DNA of 8,065 nt, taken from NCBI GenBank assembly GCA_018715465.1, contig DVLN01000042.1:1-8065 (forward strand), given 5' to 3'. This DNA is from Candidatus Faecivivens stercorigallinarum (GTDB lineage Bacteria; Bacillota; Clostridia; Oscillospirales; Ruminococcaceae). This document shows, in pieces, positions 1-6,767 of the stretch (position 1 is its first letter; every line of letters starts with the position of its first letter). The translations under genes and the position numbers were made by a program. The notes beneath the pieces are model-generated. The model saw only the letters and a program-made list of their open reading frames with translations, did not search any database and was not told the DNA's origin.

Positions 1-87
1 TCTTTTTACTGGCCGCAGGTCGACGCCTGTCTTCTGCTGGAAAATTGACTGAATATTCTGTAAATTCTGTTTTCTGAAAGCGTTCAA
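1..87 (-). CDS. N-terminal fragment of unidentified gene downstream of sigma factor (possible anti-sigma factor)
   Basis: An open frame of exactly 29 codons runs from a TTG at 87-85 to the window edge without a stop. It begins only 3 bases after the sigma-factor stop codon. A G-run (GGGGG, the last codons of the sigma gene) lies about 9 bases before the TTG and can act as ribosome binding site. The visible peptide is polar and basic, beginning MNAFRKQNLQNIQ and containing KTGVDLRPVKR. I do not recognise it from 29 residues. By position, a gene co-transcribed directly after a small clostridial sigma factor is often its membrane-bound anti-sigma factor, and a short polar N-terminus before a membrane helix would fit; that function is inference only. 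An alternative is an unrelated protein translationally coupled to the sigma gene. Confidence 0.55.
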   Translation of the reverse strand, partial: MNAFRKQNLQNIQSIFQQKTGVDLRPVKR

Positions 88-90
88 TCT

Positions 91-639
91 TTATACCCCC
101 ATTTCTTCTGAAATAGCCTGTCTGAGCCGGCATTTGGCACGGTAAAGGCTGTTGTTGACCTGTTTGACATTCATATGCAGTGCCCGTGCAATTTCCTTTG
201 GTTTTTGTTCGTAGTAGTATCGCCGGATCAGGATTTCACGGGCGGGTTCTTCCAATGCGTTAATTGAGGCGGTCAGCTTGTGTTGTGCTTCCTGCTGCAG
301 GACGCCATCCAGAATGTCGGCCTGATATAGAAAACTGGCGTCATCAAGTGAAACAATCCGGCGTTTTGTGATTTCCCGGCAGCGGTTGACCGCCTGAGTT
401 CTCGCAACAATCGAAAGCCAGGTCTTCAGTTTGCCGCGGCGGGGGTCATATCTGTCGGGATGTTCCCACAGACAGATAAATGTGTCCGCTACACATTCTT
501 CGATATCCTGTACCGAGCCGATTTGATTTAGGACAGCGCCGGCAGTTTTCCATAACAGCCTGGAATACCGGGTAATGACCTCGCTGATGGCTATTTCATC
601 CCGATTTCTGATTGCGGATATCACCTTTTCGTCATTCAA
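91..639 (-). CDS. RNA polymerase sigma factor, sigma-70 family (ECF-like)
   Basis: The product is an alternative sigma factor that would bind core RNA polymerase and direct it to a specific promoter set. From the TTG at 639-637 it has 182 residues, typical for ECF-like factors with only regions 2 and 4. Region 2 spans about residues 19-90, with the core-binding part around DIEECVADTFICLWEHP and the -10 recognition part around KLKTWLSIVARTQAVNRCRE. Region 4 spans about 123-175, with a helix-turn-helix at KPKEIARALHMNVKQVNNSL followed by YRAKCRLR. The frame stays open to a TTG at 687. I prefer the TTG at 639 because AAGGGGTG lies 6 bases upstream of it, the N-terminus then matches the family, and a -10-like TATATA at 679-674 falls upstream of the gene rather than inside it. 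A GTG at 648 is another option. It is separated from the exporter operon by a terminator, so it probably has its own promoter. The regulon cannot be inferred. Confidence 0.88.
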   Translation of the reverse strand: MNDEKVISAIRNRDEIAISEVITRYSRLLWKTAGAVLNQIGSVQDIEECVADTFICLWEHPDRYDPRRGKLKTWLSIVARTQAVNRCREITKRRIVSLDDASFLYQADILDGVLQQEAQHKLTASINALEEPAREILIRRYYYEQKPKEIARALHMNVKQVNNSLYRAKCRLRQAISEEMGV

Positions 640-663
640 ATCCTTCACCCCTTGTGGTTGTTC

Positions 664-673
664 TGACCGGTCA
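664..673. promoter_or_regulatory. 10-base perfect palindrome, possible operator for the sigma gene
   Basis: TGACCGGTCA is a perfect palindrome immediately downstream of the proposed -10 region of the sigma-factor gene, where the transcription start would fall. The position suits a repressor site. A palindrome of this length can occur by chance, and no regulator can be assigned. Confidence 0.25.
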
Positions 674-682
674 TATATAGTA
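674..682 (-). promoter_or_regulatory. Probable -10 region of the sigma-factor gene
   Basis: On the minus strand an AT-rich TACTATATA stretch provides overlapping -10-like hexamers (TACTAT, TATATA; each 4 of 6 matches to TATAAT). It lies about 35 bases upstream of the preferred TTG start and downstream of the preceding operon's terminator. No convincing -35 box is seen; a T-rich tract occupies that region. The call rests mainly on the need for a promoter here. Confidence 0.35.
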
Positions 683-723
683 CGCAAAAAAACGGAAAAA
701 TACTTTTTTTATTCGGGAAAATT

Positions 724-765
724 GAGGCAAAAATCAAAATCCGGTCCATTTCGGGCCGGATTTTG
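724..765 (-). terminator. Rho-independent terminator of the MarR-ABC exporter operon
   Basis: The arms at 735-747 and 753-765 form a 13-base-pair stem with one G-T pair and a 5-base loop. On the minus strand the stem is followed by ATTTTTG, a short T-tract. It lies 43 bases after the stop of the last exporter gene and before the sigma-factor gene, so it closes the operon and separates the two units. Confidence 0.85.
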
Positions 766-807
766 AAAGGAGGTATAAAAATTAGAAGTTTGGCAGGATG
801 ATGCAGC

Positions 808-2616
808 TTAAGAGAACTGTGAATAGAACAGTCTGGCATAAAAGCCGTTTTTCTCGATCAGCTGGCTGTGGGTCCCCTGTTCTACGATATCCCCATCCCG
901 TACCACCAGAATATTGTCGGCATTTTGGATGGTAGACAGCCGGTGGGCAATGACAAAACAGGTTTTTCCTTTCATCAGTTGGCGCATGGCCGCCTGAATA
1001 CGGATTTCCGTCCGTGTATCGACGTTGCTGGTCGCTTCATCCAGAATCAGCATCTGTGCGTCCAGCAGCATGGCGCGGGCAATCGTCAGCAATTGTTTTT
1101 GTCCCTGAGAGATGTTGACGCCGTCTTCGGTCAGCAGGGTATCGTACCCCTGCGGGAGTGCCATAATAAAGTCGTGGATATAGGCGGCTTTTGCGGCGGC
1201 TTCAATTTCCTGTTGGGTGGCGTCGGGACGGCCGTAGGCGATATTTTCCCGGACCGTTCCGGTAAACAACCAGGTCTCCTGTAGGACCATTGCATATGCC
1301 AGCCGTAAGCTCGAGCGGGTGACCGACTGGATGTTCTGCCCGTCGATCTGGATGCTGCCGCTCTGCGGGTCATAAAACCGCATCAGCAGGTTGGTCAGCG
1401 TGGTTTTGCCTGCGCCGGTCGGCCCGACAATTGCAGTCAGGCTGCCGCCTTTTGCTTTTAGCGTCAGGTCATGAATGATCTCCTGCTCCGGCAGGTATCC
1501 AAAACGGATATGGTCCATACTGACCTCGCCATTTTTGACTGCAAGTTGGGTCGCGCCGGGAGCGTCGGCACCTTCCGGCTGTTCTTCCAGCAGCAGGAAG
1601 ACGCGTTCGGCCGCTGCCAGTGCCGACTGCAATTCGCTGAGGACGTTTGCAATCTCATTGATCGGGCCGGAAAATTTGCGGGAATAGAGGACAAAGGACG
1701 AAAGATCGCCCAGCGTCAGTGCAAACCGCCCTCCGAACAGATAGAGCATTGCACCGAAAACCGAGATCAGCGCAAGGGAAAGGTTGTTGATGAAGTTGAC
1801 CGACGGACCCATTCCGGCAGAAGCATAGTCCGCCTGATAATAGGCGTCACAGCTTTCGGTGTTGCGGGCAGAGAAGCGGCCGTTCATTGTCTCTTCCTGA
1901 TGGTAGGATTTAATGGTTTTGTGACCGGAGATTGACTCTTCGGTATAGCCGTTGAGTTCGCCCATTTTGGCGCTGCGCCGGGAGAAGAGGGGACGGACTT
2001 TTTTGGACATATACCGGGTGAACATGATGGAAATGGGCACGGTCACCGCAAAGACCAGTACCAGCGGGGGATTGATCCGCAGCATCATGACCAGCGAACC
2101 GACAACAGTGATGACACTGGAACAGATCTGGACCAGGTCGCTGGAGAGAGAAGTGTTGACAGTATCAATATCGTAGGAGATATGGCTGATGATATCGCCA
2201 GTCTGATGACGGTCAAAAAAGCTGACCGGCAGGGTGGTCAGATGGTCAAAGACATCTTTCCGCATCTGGAAAACAATTCGCTGACTGAGCCGGATCAGCA
2301 TGACCGACAGCAGCCATTCAAACAGTGACGCCAGCGCATAACAGACCAGCATCAGCCCGCAGCAGCGGAAAACTTCTTGAAAGTCAACCTGTCCAATACC
2401 GCTGATTGCGTTGACCGCCTGTCCGGCGAGGGACGGCCCGGCGAGGGCGAGCAGGTTGCTGGTGACGGTCATCAGCAGTGCCGCAAACAGCAGGAATTTG
2501 AATTTATACAGATATTTCCACAACCGCTTGAGAATTTGAGAGGTTTTCATCCGCGGTTTTTGGGGAACACCTTTCTGGAGGCTGGCGTTTCGCCCGGTGA
2601 ACATATTACGGTTCAT
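808..2616 (-). CDS. Heterodimeric ABC exporter, subunit with catalytic Walker B Glu (LmrD/BmrD-like role)
   Basis: This is a half-transporter with an N-terminal exporter membrane domain (about residues 38-320, six predicted helices) and a C-terminal ATPase. It has 602 residues including a basic, polar extension of about 25. Visible ATPase motifs are Walker A GPTGAGKT (398-405), Q-loop Gln446, signature ISQGQ (502-506), Walker B MLILDE with catalytic Glu527, D-loop SNVD (530-533) and switch His558. The signature departs from LSGGQ, while Walker B and His are intact. The adjacent subunit has the opposite pattern, so the two most likely form one heterodimer, as in LmrCD, BmrCD and TM287/288, that pumps drugs or lipophilic compounds out through the cytoplasmic membrane. 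The ATG overlaps the upstream stop by four bases (ATGA), and AAGGAGGT lies 7 bases before it. The substrate is unknown; a role in peptide export is possible. A terminator follows. Confidence 0.93.
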   Translation of the reverse strand: MNRNMFTGRNASLQKGVPQKPRMKTSQILKRLWKYLYKFKFLLFAALLMTVTSNLLALAGPSLAGQAVNAISGIGQVDFQEVFRCCGLMLVCYALASLFEWLLSVMLIRLSQRIVFQMRKDVFDHLTTLPVSFFDRHQTGDIISHISYDIDTVNTSLSSDLVQICSSVITVVGSLVMMLRINPPLVLVFAVTVPISIMFTRYMSKKVRPLFSRRSAKMGELNGYTEESISGHKTIKSYHQEETMNGRFSARNTESCDAYYQADYASAGMGPSVNFINNLSLALISVFGAMLYLFGGRFALTLGDLSSFVLYSRKFSGPINEIANVLSELQSALAAAERVFLLLEEQPEGADAPGATQLAVKNGEVSMDHIRFGYLPEQEIIHDLTLKAKGGSLTAIVGPTGAGKTTLTNLLMRFYDPQSGSIQIDGQNIQSVTRSSLRLAYAMVLQETWLFTGTVRENIAYGRPDATQQEIEAAAKAAYIHDFIMALPQGYDTLLTEDGVNISQGQKQLLTIARAMLLDAQMLILDEATSNVDTRTEIRIQAAMRQLMKGKTCFVIAHRLSTIQNADNILVVRDGDIVEQGTHSQLIEKNGFYARLFYSQFS

Positions 2617-4373
2617 GGATTGACCTCCTTTTCATTTGGTGTGTGCAGTTTGCCGTCGCCCAGCTGGCTGCCGGCGATCTCCTGATAAACCGAGCAGTTT
2701 TGCATCAGCTGTTCATGGGTACCATAACCGATCTCCCGTCCGTTTTCCAGCACCAGGATATGATCGGCCTGCATGACAGAACTGATTCGCTGGGCAATGA
2801 TAATGGAGGTCGTCTTCTGGAGATTTTCCCGGATTGCCTGCCGGAGGGATGCGTCGGTCTTGTAGTCCAGCGCTGAAGATGAGTCGTCCAGTACCAGAAT
2901 ATCCGGCTGTCCGGCAAGTGCCCGCGCGATCAGCAGCCGCTGACGCTGACCACCCGAAAGATTGCTGCCGCGGATGGTCAGCTGGGATTCAAAACTGCCT
3001 TCTCGTTCGAGGATAAACTCCTCTGCCTGTGCCTGGCGGGCAGCGTCTTCGATCTGCTCCATCGTCAGCCGGCGTCCGAAGTCGATGTTTTCCCGGATAG
3101 TGTCAGCAAACAGTACGTCTGACTGAAAGACGACGCCAAACATCCGGTGCAGTTTTTCATCGGGAATCCGGCGGACATCCACCCCGCCGATACGTACCTG
3201 TCCGTCTGTTACATCGTACAGCCGCATCAGCAGGTTGACCAGTGTTGATTTCCCAGAACCGGTCGAGCCGATAATTCCCAGTGTTTCTCCCTTTTTGAGG
3301 GTGAAGCTGATGTCAGACAGGTTGTCCTGCTGTCCAAGATAGGAAAAGCTGACATGATCAAATGCGACAAACTCGTCGTCTGCGACGCCTTCTTCCTTCG
3401 GGGAACGGTCTTCCGGCTGGGTGGTCAGCTCCTGGGGCAGGTCGAGTACCTCGGCAATACGGTCGGCCGAGGCAGTGCCTTTGGACAGGATGACAAACAT
3501 ACGCGACAGCGAGATGACAGCAGTCAGAATGATGGTAAAATAGCTCTGAAAAGCAATGATCTTTCCGATCTTGGTAATCCCGCTGTTGACCAGAAACGCG
3601 CCCAGCAGAATGACAAATACCAGTCCAAAGTTTAAAAACAGGTTCATCATTGGATTGGTCGTCGCCATCGTTACACCTGCTTTGGTCTCCTGACGGGAGA
3701 GGGCGGCATTGACGCCGTCAAATCGTTCCCGTTCATAACTTCCCTTGGAAAGTGCCTTGATGATGCGGATACCGACAATATTTTCCCGTACCGTCTGTAC
3801 CATCTGGTCGACCCGTTTCTGGGTTTCAATATACATCGGGATGCCTTTTCTGGAGATCAGCCAGATGGTCAGCCCCATCAGCGGCATCATCGCCAGAAGT
3901 ACTGCACCCAACCGCGGTTCCATCGCCATCGTGACGATCAATCCGCCGACCAGCAGGATCGGTGCCCGCACGCCCAGCCGCTGGATCATATTCAGCATCC
4001 GGTGGACGTTGTAGGTGTCGGAAGTGATTCGAGAGATCAGCGATGGAATGGTGATTCGGTCGACCTGGTTGCAGGACAGGGAGGAAGTCTTCTCGTACAA
4101 ATCCATGCGCATCTCTTCGGTAATATCCCGCGCGACATGGGCTGCCATCCGGTTTGGGATGACATTGAACGCATAAACGACGCCCGAAGCAACCACCATC
4201 AGTCCGCCCCACAAAAGGATATTCTGCACTTCACCGGTCGGGATGACGTCATCGACGATTTTGGAGAGCATCCAGGGAATCAGCAGATCCATCAGCGCTC
4301 CCAGGAATTTGATTGAAAAACCGGCAGACATTCGAAGAAGATAGGGACGTATATATTCCAGCAGTTTTTTCAC
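2613..4373 (-). CDS. Heterodimeric ABC exporter, subunit with degenerate ATPase site (LmrC/BmrC-like role)
   Basis: The product is a 586-residue half-transporter, the usual length for the family, with six predicted membrane helices in about residues 17-297 and an ATPase domain from about 335. Motifs are Walker A GSTGSGKS (369-376), Q-loop Gln417, a canonical LSGGQ (472-476), Walker B ILVLDD with Asp497 in place of the catalytic Glu, D-loop SALD, and AQR with Gln528 in place of the switch His. Asp and Gln at these two places mark the degenerate-site subunit of heterodimeric exporters; its intact LSGGQ completes the active site of the partner encoded next. The start is a GTG overlapping the MarR stop (GTGA), with AAGGAGGAGG just upstream, so translation is probably coupled. 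The C-terminal tail of about 20 polar residues after the ATPase shows no motif. It is expected in the cytoplasmic membrane, with expression under MarR control. Substrate unknown. Confidence 0.93.
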   Translation of the reverse strand: MKKLLEYIRPYLLRMSAGFSIKFLGALMDLLIPWMLSKIVDDVIPTGEVQNILLWGGLMVVASGVVYAFNVIPNRMAAHVARDITEEMRMDLYEKTSSLSCNQVDRITIPSLISRITSDTYNVHRMLNMIQRLGVRAPILLVGGLIVTMAMEPRLGAVLLAMMPLMGLTIWLISRKGIPMYIETQKRVDQMVQTVRENIVGIRIIKALSKGSYERERFDGVNAALSRQETKAGVTMATTNPMMNLFLNFGLVFVILLGAFLVNSGITKIGKIIAFQSYFTIILTAVISLSRMFVILSKGTASADRIAEVLDLPQELTTQPEDRSPKEEGVADDEFVAFDHVSFSYLGQQDNLSDISFTLKKGETLGIIGSTGSGKSTLVNLLMRLYDVTDGQVRIGGVDVRRIPDEKLHRMFGVVFQSDVLFADTIRENIDFGRRLTMEQIEDAARQAQAEEFILEREGSFESQLTIRGSNLSGGQRQRLLIARALAGQPDILVLDDSSSALDYKTDASLRQAIRENLQKTTSIIIAQRISSVMQADHILVLENGREIGYGTHEQLMQNCSVYQEIAGSQLGDGKLHTPNEKEVNP

Positions 4374-4867
4374 CGTGCCTCCTCCTTTCCATCCGGGTAT
4401 GGGTCGGCAGGCAATGCAGTCTCTTCCGGTTGCACAGAGGTTTCCCGTTGGATTTCCGCTTCAGCGTTCATATAAATACGGGTCAGCAGGTTGAGTGCCT
4501 GTTCCCGTTCCTGCTCGGTAAAGCCACGGGTCAGAATTTCTTCCCATTTGGAGAATACCTCGAAAATGCGGGGGAGCAGTTCTGTTGCCTTGTCGGTCAG
4601 ATACAGCTGCTGGACACGGCGGTCGTTGGGCGCCGGTTCGCGCCGGATATAGCCTGCCTGCTGCAAAGTCGCGAGATGCCGGGCCACCACGCTTTTGTCT
4701 TTATACAGCTGTCCCGCCAGCTGGTCCTGAGAGATGCCGGGATTGTGGCCGACCCGCAGCAGATAAACACACTGCACCCCGGATATTCCGCTGTCGGCCA
4801 GCTGTTGGGCGCGGAAAAAGTTGCTGCACCGGGTCGTACGGTTGATGTATTTCATCAAACCATCCAT
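4370..4867 (-). CDS. MarR-family transcriptional regulator
   Basis: This 165-residue protein has the MarR layout: a helical N-terminus, a winged helix-turn-helix at about residues 28-95, and C-terminal helices that would complete the dimer interface. The recognition region is ISQDQLAGQLYKDKSVVARH followed by LATLQQAGYI, and the wing carries the family's DRR motif (Asp82, Arg83, Arg84). The last 25 residues are acidic and Pro/Glu-rich, probably disordered. The ATG at 4867-4865 is preceded by AAAGGATG about 7 bases away. It is the first gene of the exporter operon and overlaps the next gene by four bases. Such regulators usually repress their own operon until a toxic ligand binds; the paired palindromes over the transcription start support autorepression here. 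The ligand is unknown. There is no conserved Cys pattern that would by itself suggest OhrR-type oxidation sensing. Confidence 0.93.
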   Translation of the reverse strand: MDGLMKYINRTTRCSNFFRAQQLADSGISGVQCVYLLRVGHNPGISQDQLAGQLYKDKSVVARHLATLQQAGYIRREPAPNDRRVQQLYLTDKATELLPRIFEVFSKWEEILTRGFTEQEREQALNLLTRIYMNAEAEIQRETSVQPEETALPADPYPDGKEEAR

Positions 4868-4912
4868 TGAAAATCATCCTTTCCGGTCTGAATTCCATAT
4901 TGATCGCATATA

Positions 4913-4941
4913 GTTGCAAAAGCAACAGTTGCCAACGCAAC
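4913..4941. promoter_or_regulatory. Double-palindrome operator, probable MarR binding site
   Basis: Two inverted repeats with identical arms stand side by side: GTTGC-AAAA-GCAAC (4913-4926) and GTTGC-CAAC-GCAAC (4928-4941), separated by one base. The inner arms also form GCAAC-A-GTTGC (4922-4932), so the arms of the whole 29-base block are symmetric about 4927. The block starts one base after the -10 box and covers the expected transcription start, an ideal repressor position. Binding by the MarR protein encoded just downstream is inferred from location and symmetry. Confidence 0.8.
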
Positions 4942-4942
4942 G

Positions 4943-4971
4943 ATTATACCATGTCTGGAATTTTCTGTCAA
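4943..4971 (-). promoter_or_regulatory. Consensus sigma-A promoter of the MarR-ABC operon
   Basis: On the minus strand there is a perfect TTGACA (4971-4966), a 17-base spacer and a perfect TATAAT (4948-4943), with TGG directly before the -10 as an extended -10 element. The transcription start would fall near 4936, about 70 bases before the MarR start codon. Such a strong promoter makes sense if it is normally held off by a repressor. Confidence 0.93.
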
Positions 4972-5005
4972 TTCTTTTGAAAAAAAATCAGCTCATTTTA
5001 CAGAC

Positions 5006-5046
5006 AAAAGCCCCCTTCCGGGGCATGACAGCCGGCGGAAGGGGGC
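5006..5046 (-). terminator. Rho-independent terminator after the XRE-ABC unit
   Basis: An 11-base-pair perfect GC-rich stem is formed by 5010-5020 and 5036-5046 (GCCCCCTTCCG and its complement) with a 15-base loop. On the minus strand it is followed by TTTTGTCTG. It begins 12 bases after the exporter's stop codon and lies just upstream of the MarR promoter, separating the two export modules transcriptionally. Confidence 0.88.
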
Positions 5047-5057
5047 AGCAACATAGA

Positions 5058-6767
5058 TTATTGAGAAACGGTGAAGAGAGAATAAAAATAGCCTTTCTGA
5101 TTCATCAGCGCATCAAAGCTCCCGGTTTCCTCGATCCTTCCGTTTTTCAGCGCGATAATTCCGTCGTATTTTTTCAGCAGCGCTGCGTCCAGATCATGGG
5201 TCACGACAATGCGTGTCATGCAGTCCAGATTCAAAATAGATGCCGATACCTGACATGCTGTCGTCGGATCCAGAGAAGCAGTCGCTTCATCGACTAGCAG
5301 GACCTGTGATTTTTTCAGCAGACTCCTTGCGATGGAGATTCGCTGTTTTTCACCCCCGGAAAGGCCGTTCCCGTTTTCTCCGCAAAGGTAGTTTTCTCCA
5401 CGCTCGGCAATCAGCGGGGACAGCCCGGAAAGCTCGATTGCCCGTGCCACTTCCTCGTCGGGAAATTCATGGAACATCGTGATGTTGTCTCGGATGGAGG
5501 CGTTGAATACAAACACATTCTGCTGGATGATGGAAACGGTGTCGTAAAGCGAAGCACTGCTGACTTTTCGGATCTCATATTCATCATAGCGGATTTCACC
5601 GGAATAATGCCCATGGCTTGCCATCAGAAGTCCCAGCAGGGTGGATTTCCCGCTGCCGGACGCGCCAACAATCGCATAACATTTTCCCGCTTCAAAATCG
5701 ACGGTGATATGATGCAGGATATCGTTTCCTTCCTGGTAGCCGAAGGAGACGTCCCGCATTTTGATGCCGCGGTCCAGATGTACGGGAAGTTGTGTCCCTT
5801 CATCACGGACCTGATCATTTAAGGCACTGGCCAGCTTGTCGATCAGCCCGATGGCGGCTTTTCTAGAGGCGAGCTGTTCGGGTAACTGCTGAATCGGATT
5901 GATAATGCTGCCGGTCAGATCAATAAACATAATCAAAACGCCCGGTGTGATTCCCCAGCCTGCTTTTACCAGCCATGCACCGGCTAAAAAGGTCCCCAGC
6001 TGTGCGGTAACACCTGCGACGCCTGCCAGCATGGAAACAATCGTCAGCAGTTTTTGTTTTTTGCACTTTACTTCTTCAACTGCCTGATTGCTTTTGAAGA
6101 AAAGGGAAGTAACTGCGGCTTCCGCCTTGAAGCTCTTGATAACGGAAAAACCATTCAGGCTGTCTTTCAACGTTGCGATCAGTTCTCCATTCCGTTCAGA
6201 AATATTTCGTTCGGCTTTTTCAATCCTGTCGCCCGTGATTAAAGAGGCCCCGATCGGTAAAATAAAAAAGGCACAGGAGATGACCGTCATAATCGGGCTG
6301 TAGCATAGCATCATAATCAGCGCACCAATGAAAATGACAGCATTGGACAGGATGGAAAACTGTGTTTCCAGATACCCTTTTTCAATGGATGCCAGATCAT
6401 TGGAGAAGGCGGACAGATAATCCGCGGTATTTTCCGTGCTGAAGGCTGCAATGCTTTTCTGCGTCAGCTTTTGAAATGCGTAATCTTTATACTGTTGCAT
6501 CGCCTTTTGCATAAACTTTGGCTTGGAGATGTACTGAAATCCTTTAAATACTATAATCAGCAGGATGATTCCAGCGATCGACAGGGCCAGCGTGGGCAGA
6601 CTGAGCGCACCGGAAACGCCGGAAACAGCGTCAATGATCTGCTGCAATACCCATGCGATTGCGAGATTGAGCGATGCAATCAGCAAACAGGACAGCACCG
6701 CAATCAGGAAACAGAATTTGTTCCGGTGATAAAACTGCTCTTTAAATATTTTTACTTGGTTTTTCAT
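5058..6767 (-). CDS. ABC exporter half-transporter with canonical ATPase, coupled to XRE regulator
   Basis: The product has 569 residues from the ATG at 6767-6765. The membrane domain has six predicted helices in about 18-290, and the ATPase domain covers about 335-569. Motifs are Walker A GASGSGKS (368-375), Q-loop Gln416, signature LSGGE (469-473), Walker B VLLVDE with Glu494, D-loop SLD (498-500) and switch His524. All catalytic positions are intact, so it could work as a homodimer, unlike the other two exporters here. There is no N-terminal C39 peptidase domain, so a leader peptide would not be cleaved by it. The frame is open to 6992, but I reject that longer start: the extra 75 codons lie inside the regulator gene, and GGGAGAAG is placed 7 bases before the chosen ATG. 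The start lies within the last 26 bases of the regulator gene, which implies co-transcription and probable translational coupling. Export of a peptide or drug is likely; the substrate is not identifiable. Confidence 0.93.
   Translation of the reverse strand: MKNQVKIFKEQFYHRNKFCFLIAVLSCLLIASLNLAIAWVLQQIIDAVSGVSGALSLPTLALSIAGIILLIIVFKGFQYISKPKFMQKAMQQYKDYAFQKLTQKSIAAFSTENTADYLSAFSNDLASIEKGYLETQFSILSNAVIFIGALIMMLCYSPIMTVISCAFFILPIGASLITGDRIEKAERNISERNGELIATLKDSLNGFSVIKSFKAEAAVTSLFFKSNQAVEEVKCKKQKLLTIVSMLAGVAGVTAQLGTFLAGAWLVKAGWGITPGVLIMFIDLTGSIINPIQQLPEQLASRKAAIGLIDKLASALNDQVRDEGTQLPVHLDRGIKMRDVSFGYQEGNDILHHITVDFEAGKCYAIVGASGSGKSTLLGLLMASHGHYSGEIRYDEYEIRKVSSASLYDTVSIIQQNVFVFNASIRDNITMFHEFPDEEVARAIELSGLSPLIAERGENYLCGENGNGLSGGEKQRISIARSLLKKSQVLLVDEATASLDPTTACQVSASILNLDCMTRIVVTHDLDAALLKKYDGIIALKNGRIEETGSFDALMNQKGYFYSLFTVSQ

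Noticed and set aside
681..684. CGTA near the sigma-gene promoter as an ECF autoregulatory -10 motif
   Set aside because: No AAC-type -35 element is present 16-17 bases upstream; the region is a T-rich tract.
766..800. Perfect ribosome-site-like AAAGGAGGT on the plus strand
   Set aside because: No start codon follows at a usable distance; the nearest in-range TTG frame stops within a few codons, and the later ATG lies too far away and is antisense to the exporter.
868..1284. Plus-strand open frames inside the exporter genes (this one, 1471-1935 and others)
   Set aside because: They are antisense to strongly conserved ATPase motifs and have no recognisable domains.
2613..4373. The Asp and Gln substitutions as signs of a dead pseudogene
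   Set aside because: The frame is intact and full length, with good Walker A and LSGGQ, and these exact substitutions are expected in the degenerate half of heterodimeric exporters.
4313..4870. A 185-codon plus-strand open frame opposite the MarR gene
   Set aside because: It lies almost exactly antisense to a clear MarR gene, has no convincing ribosome site, and its composition follows the opposite strand.
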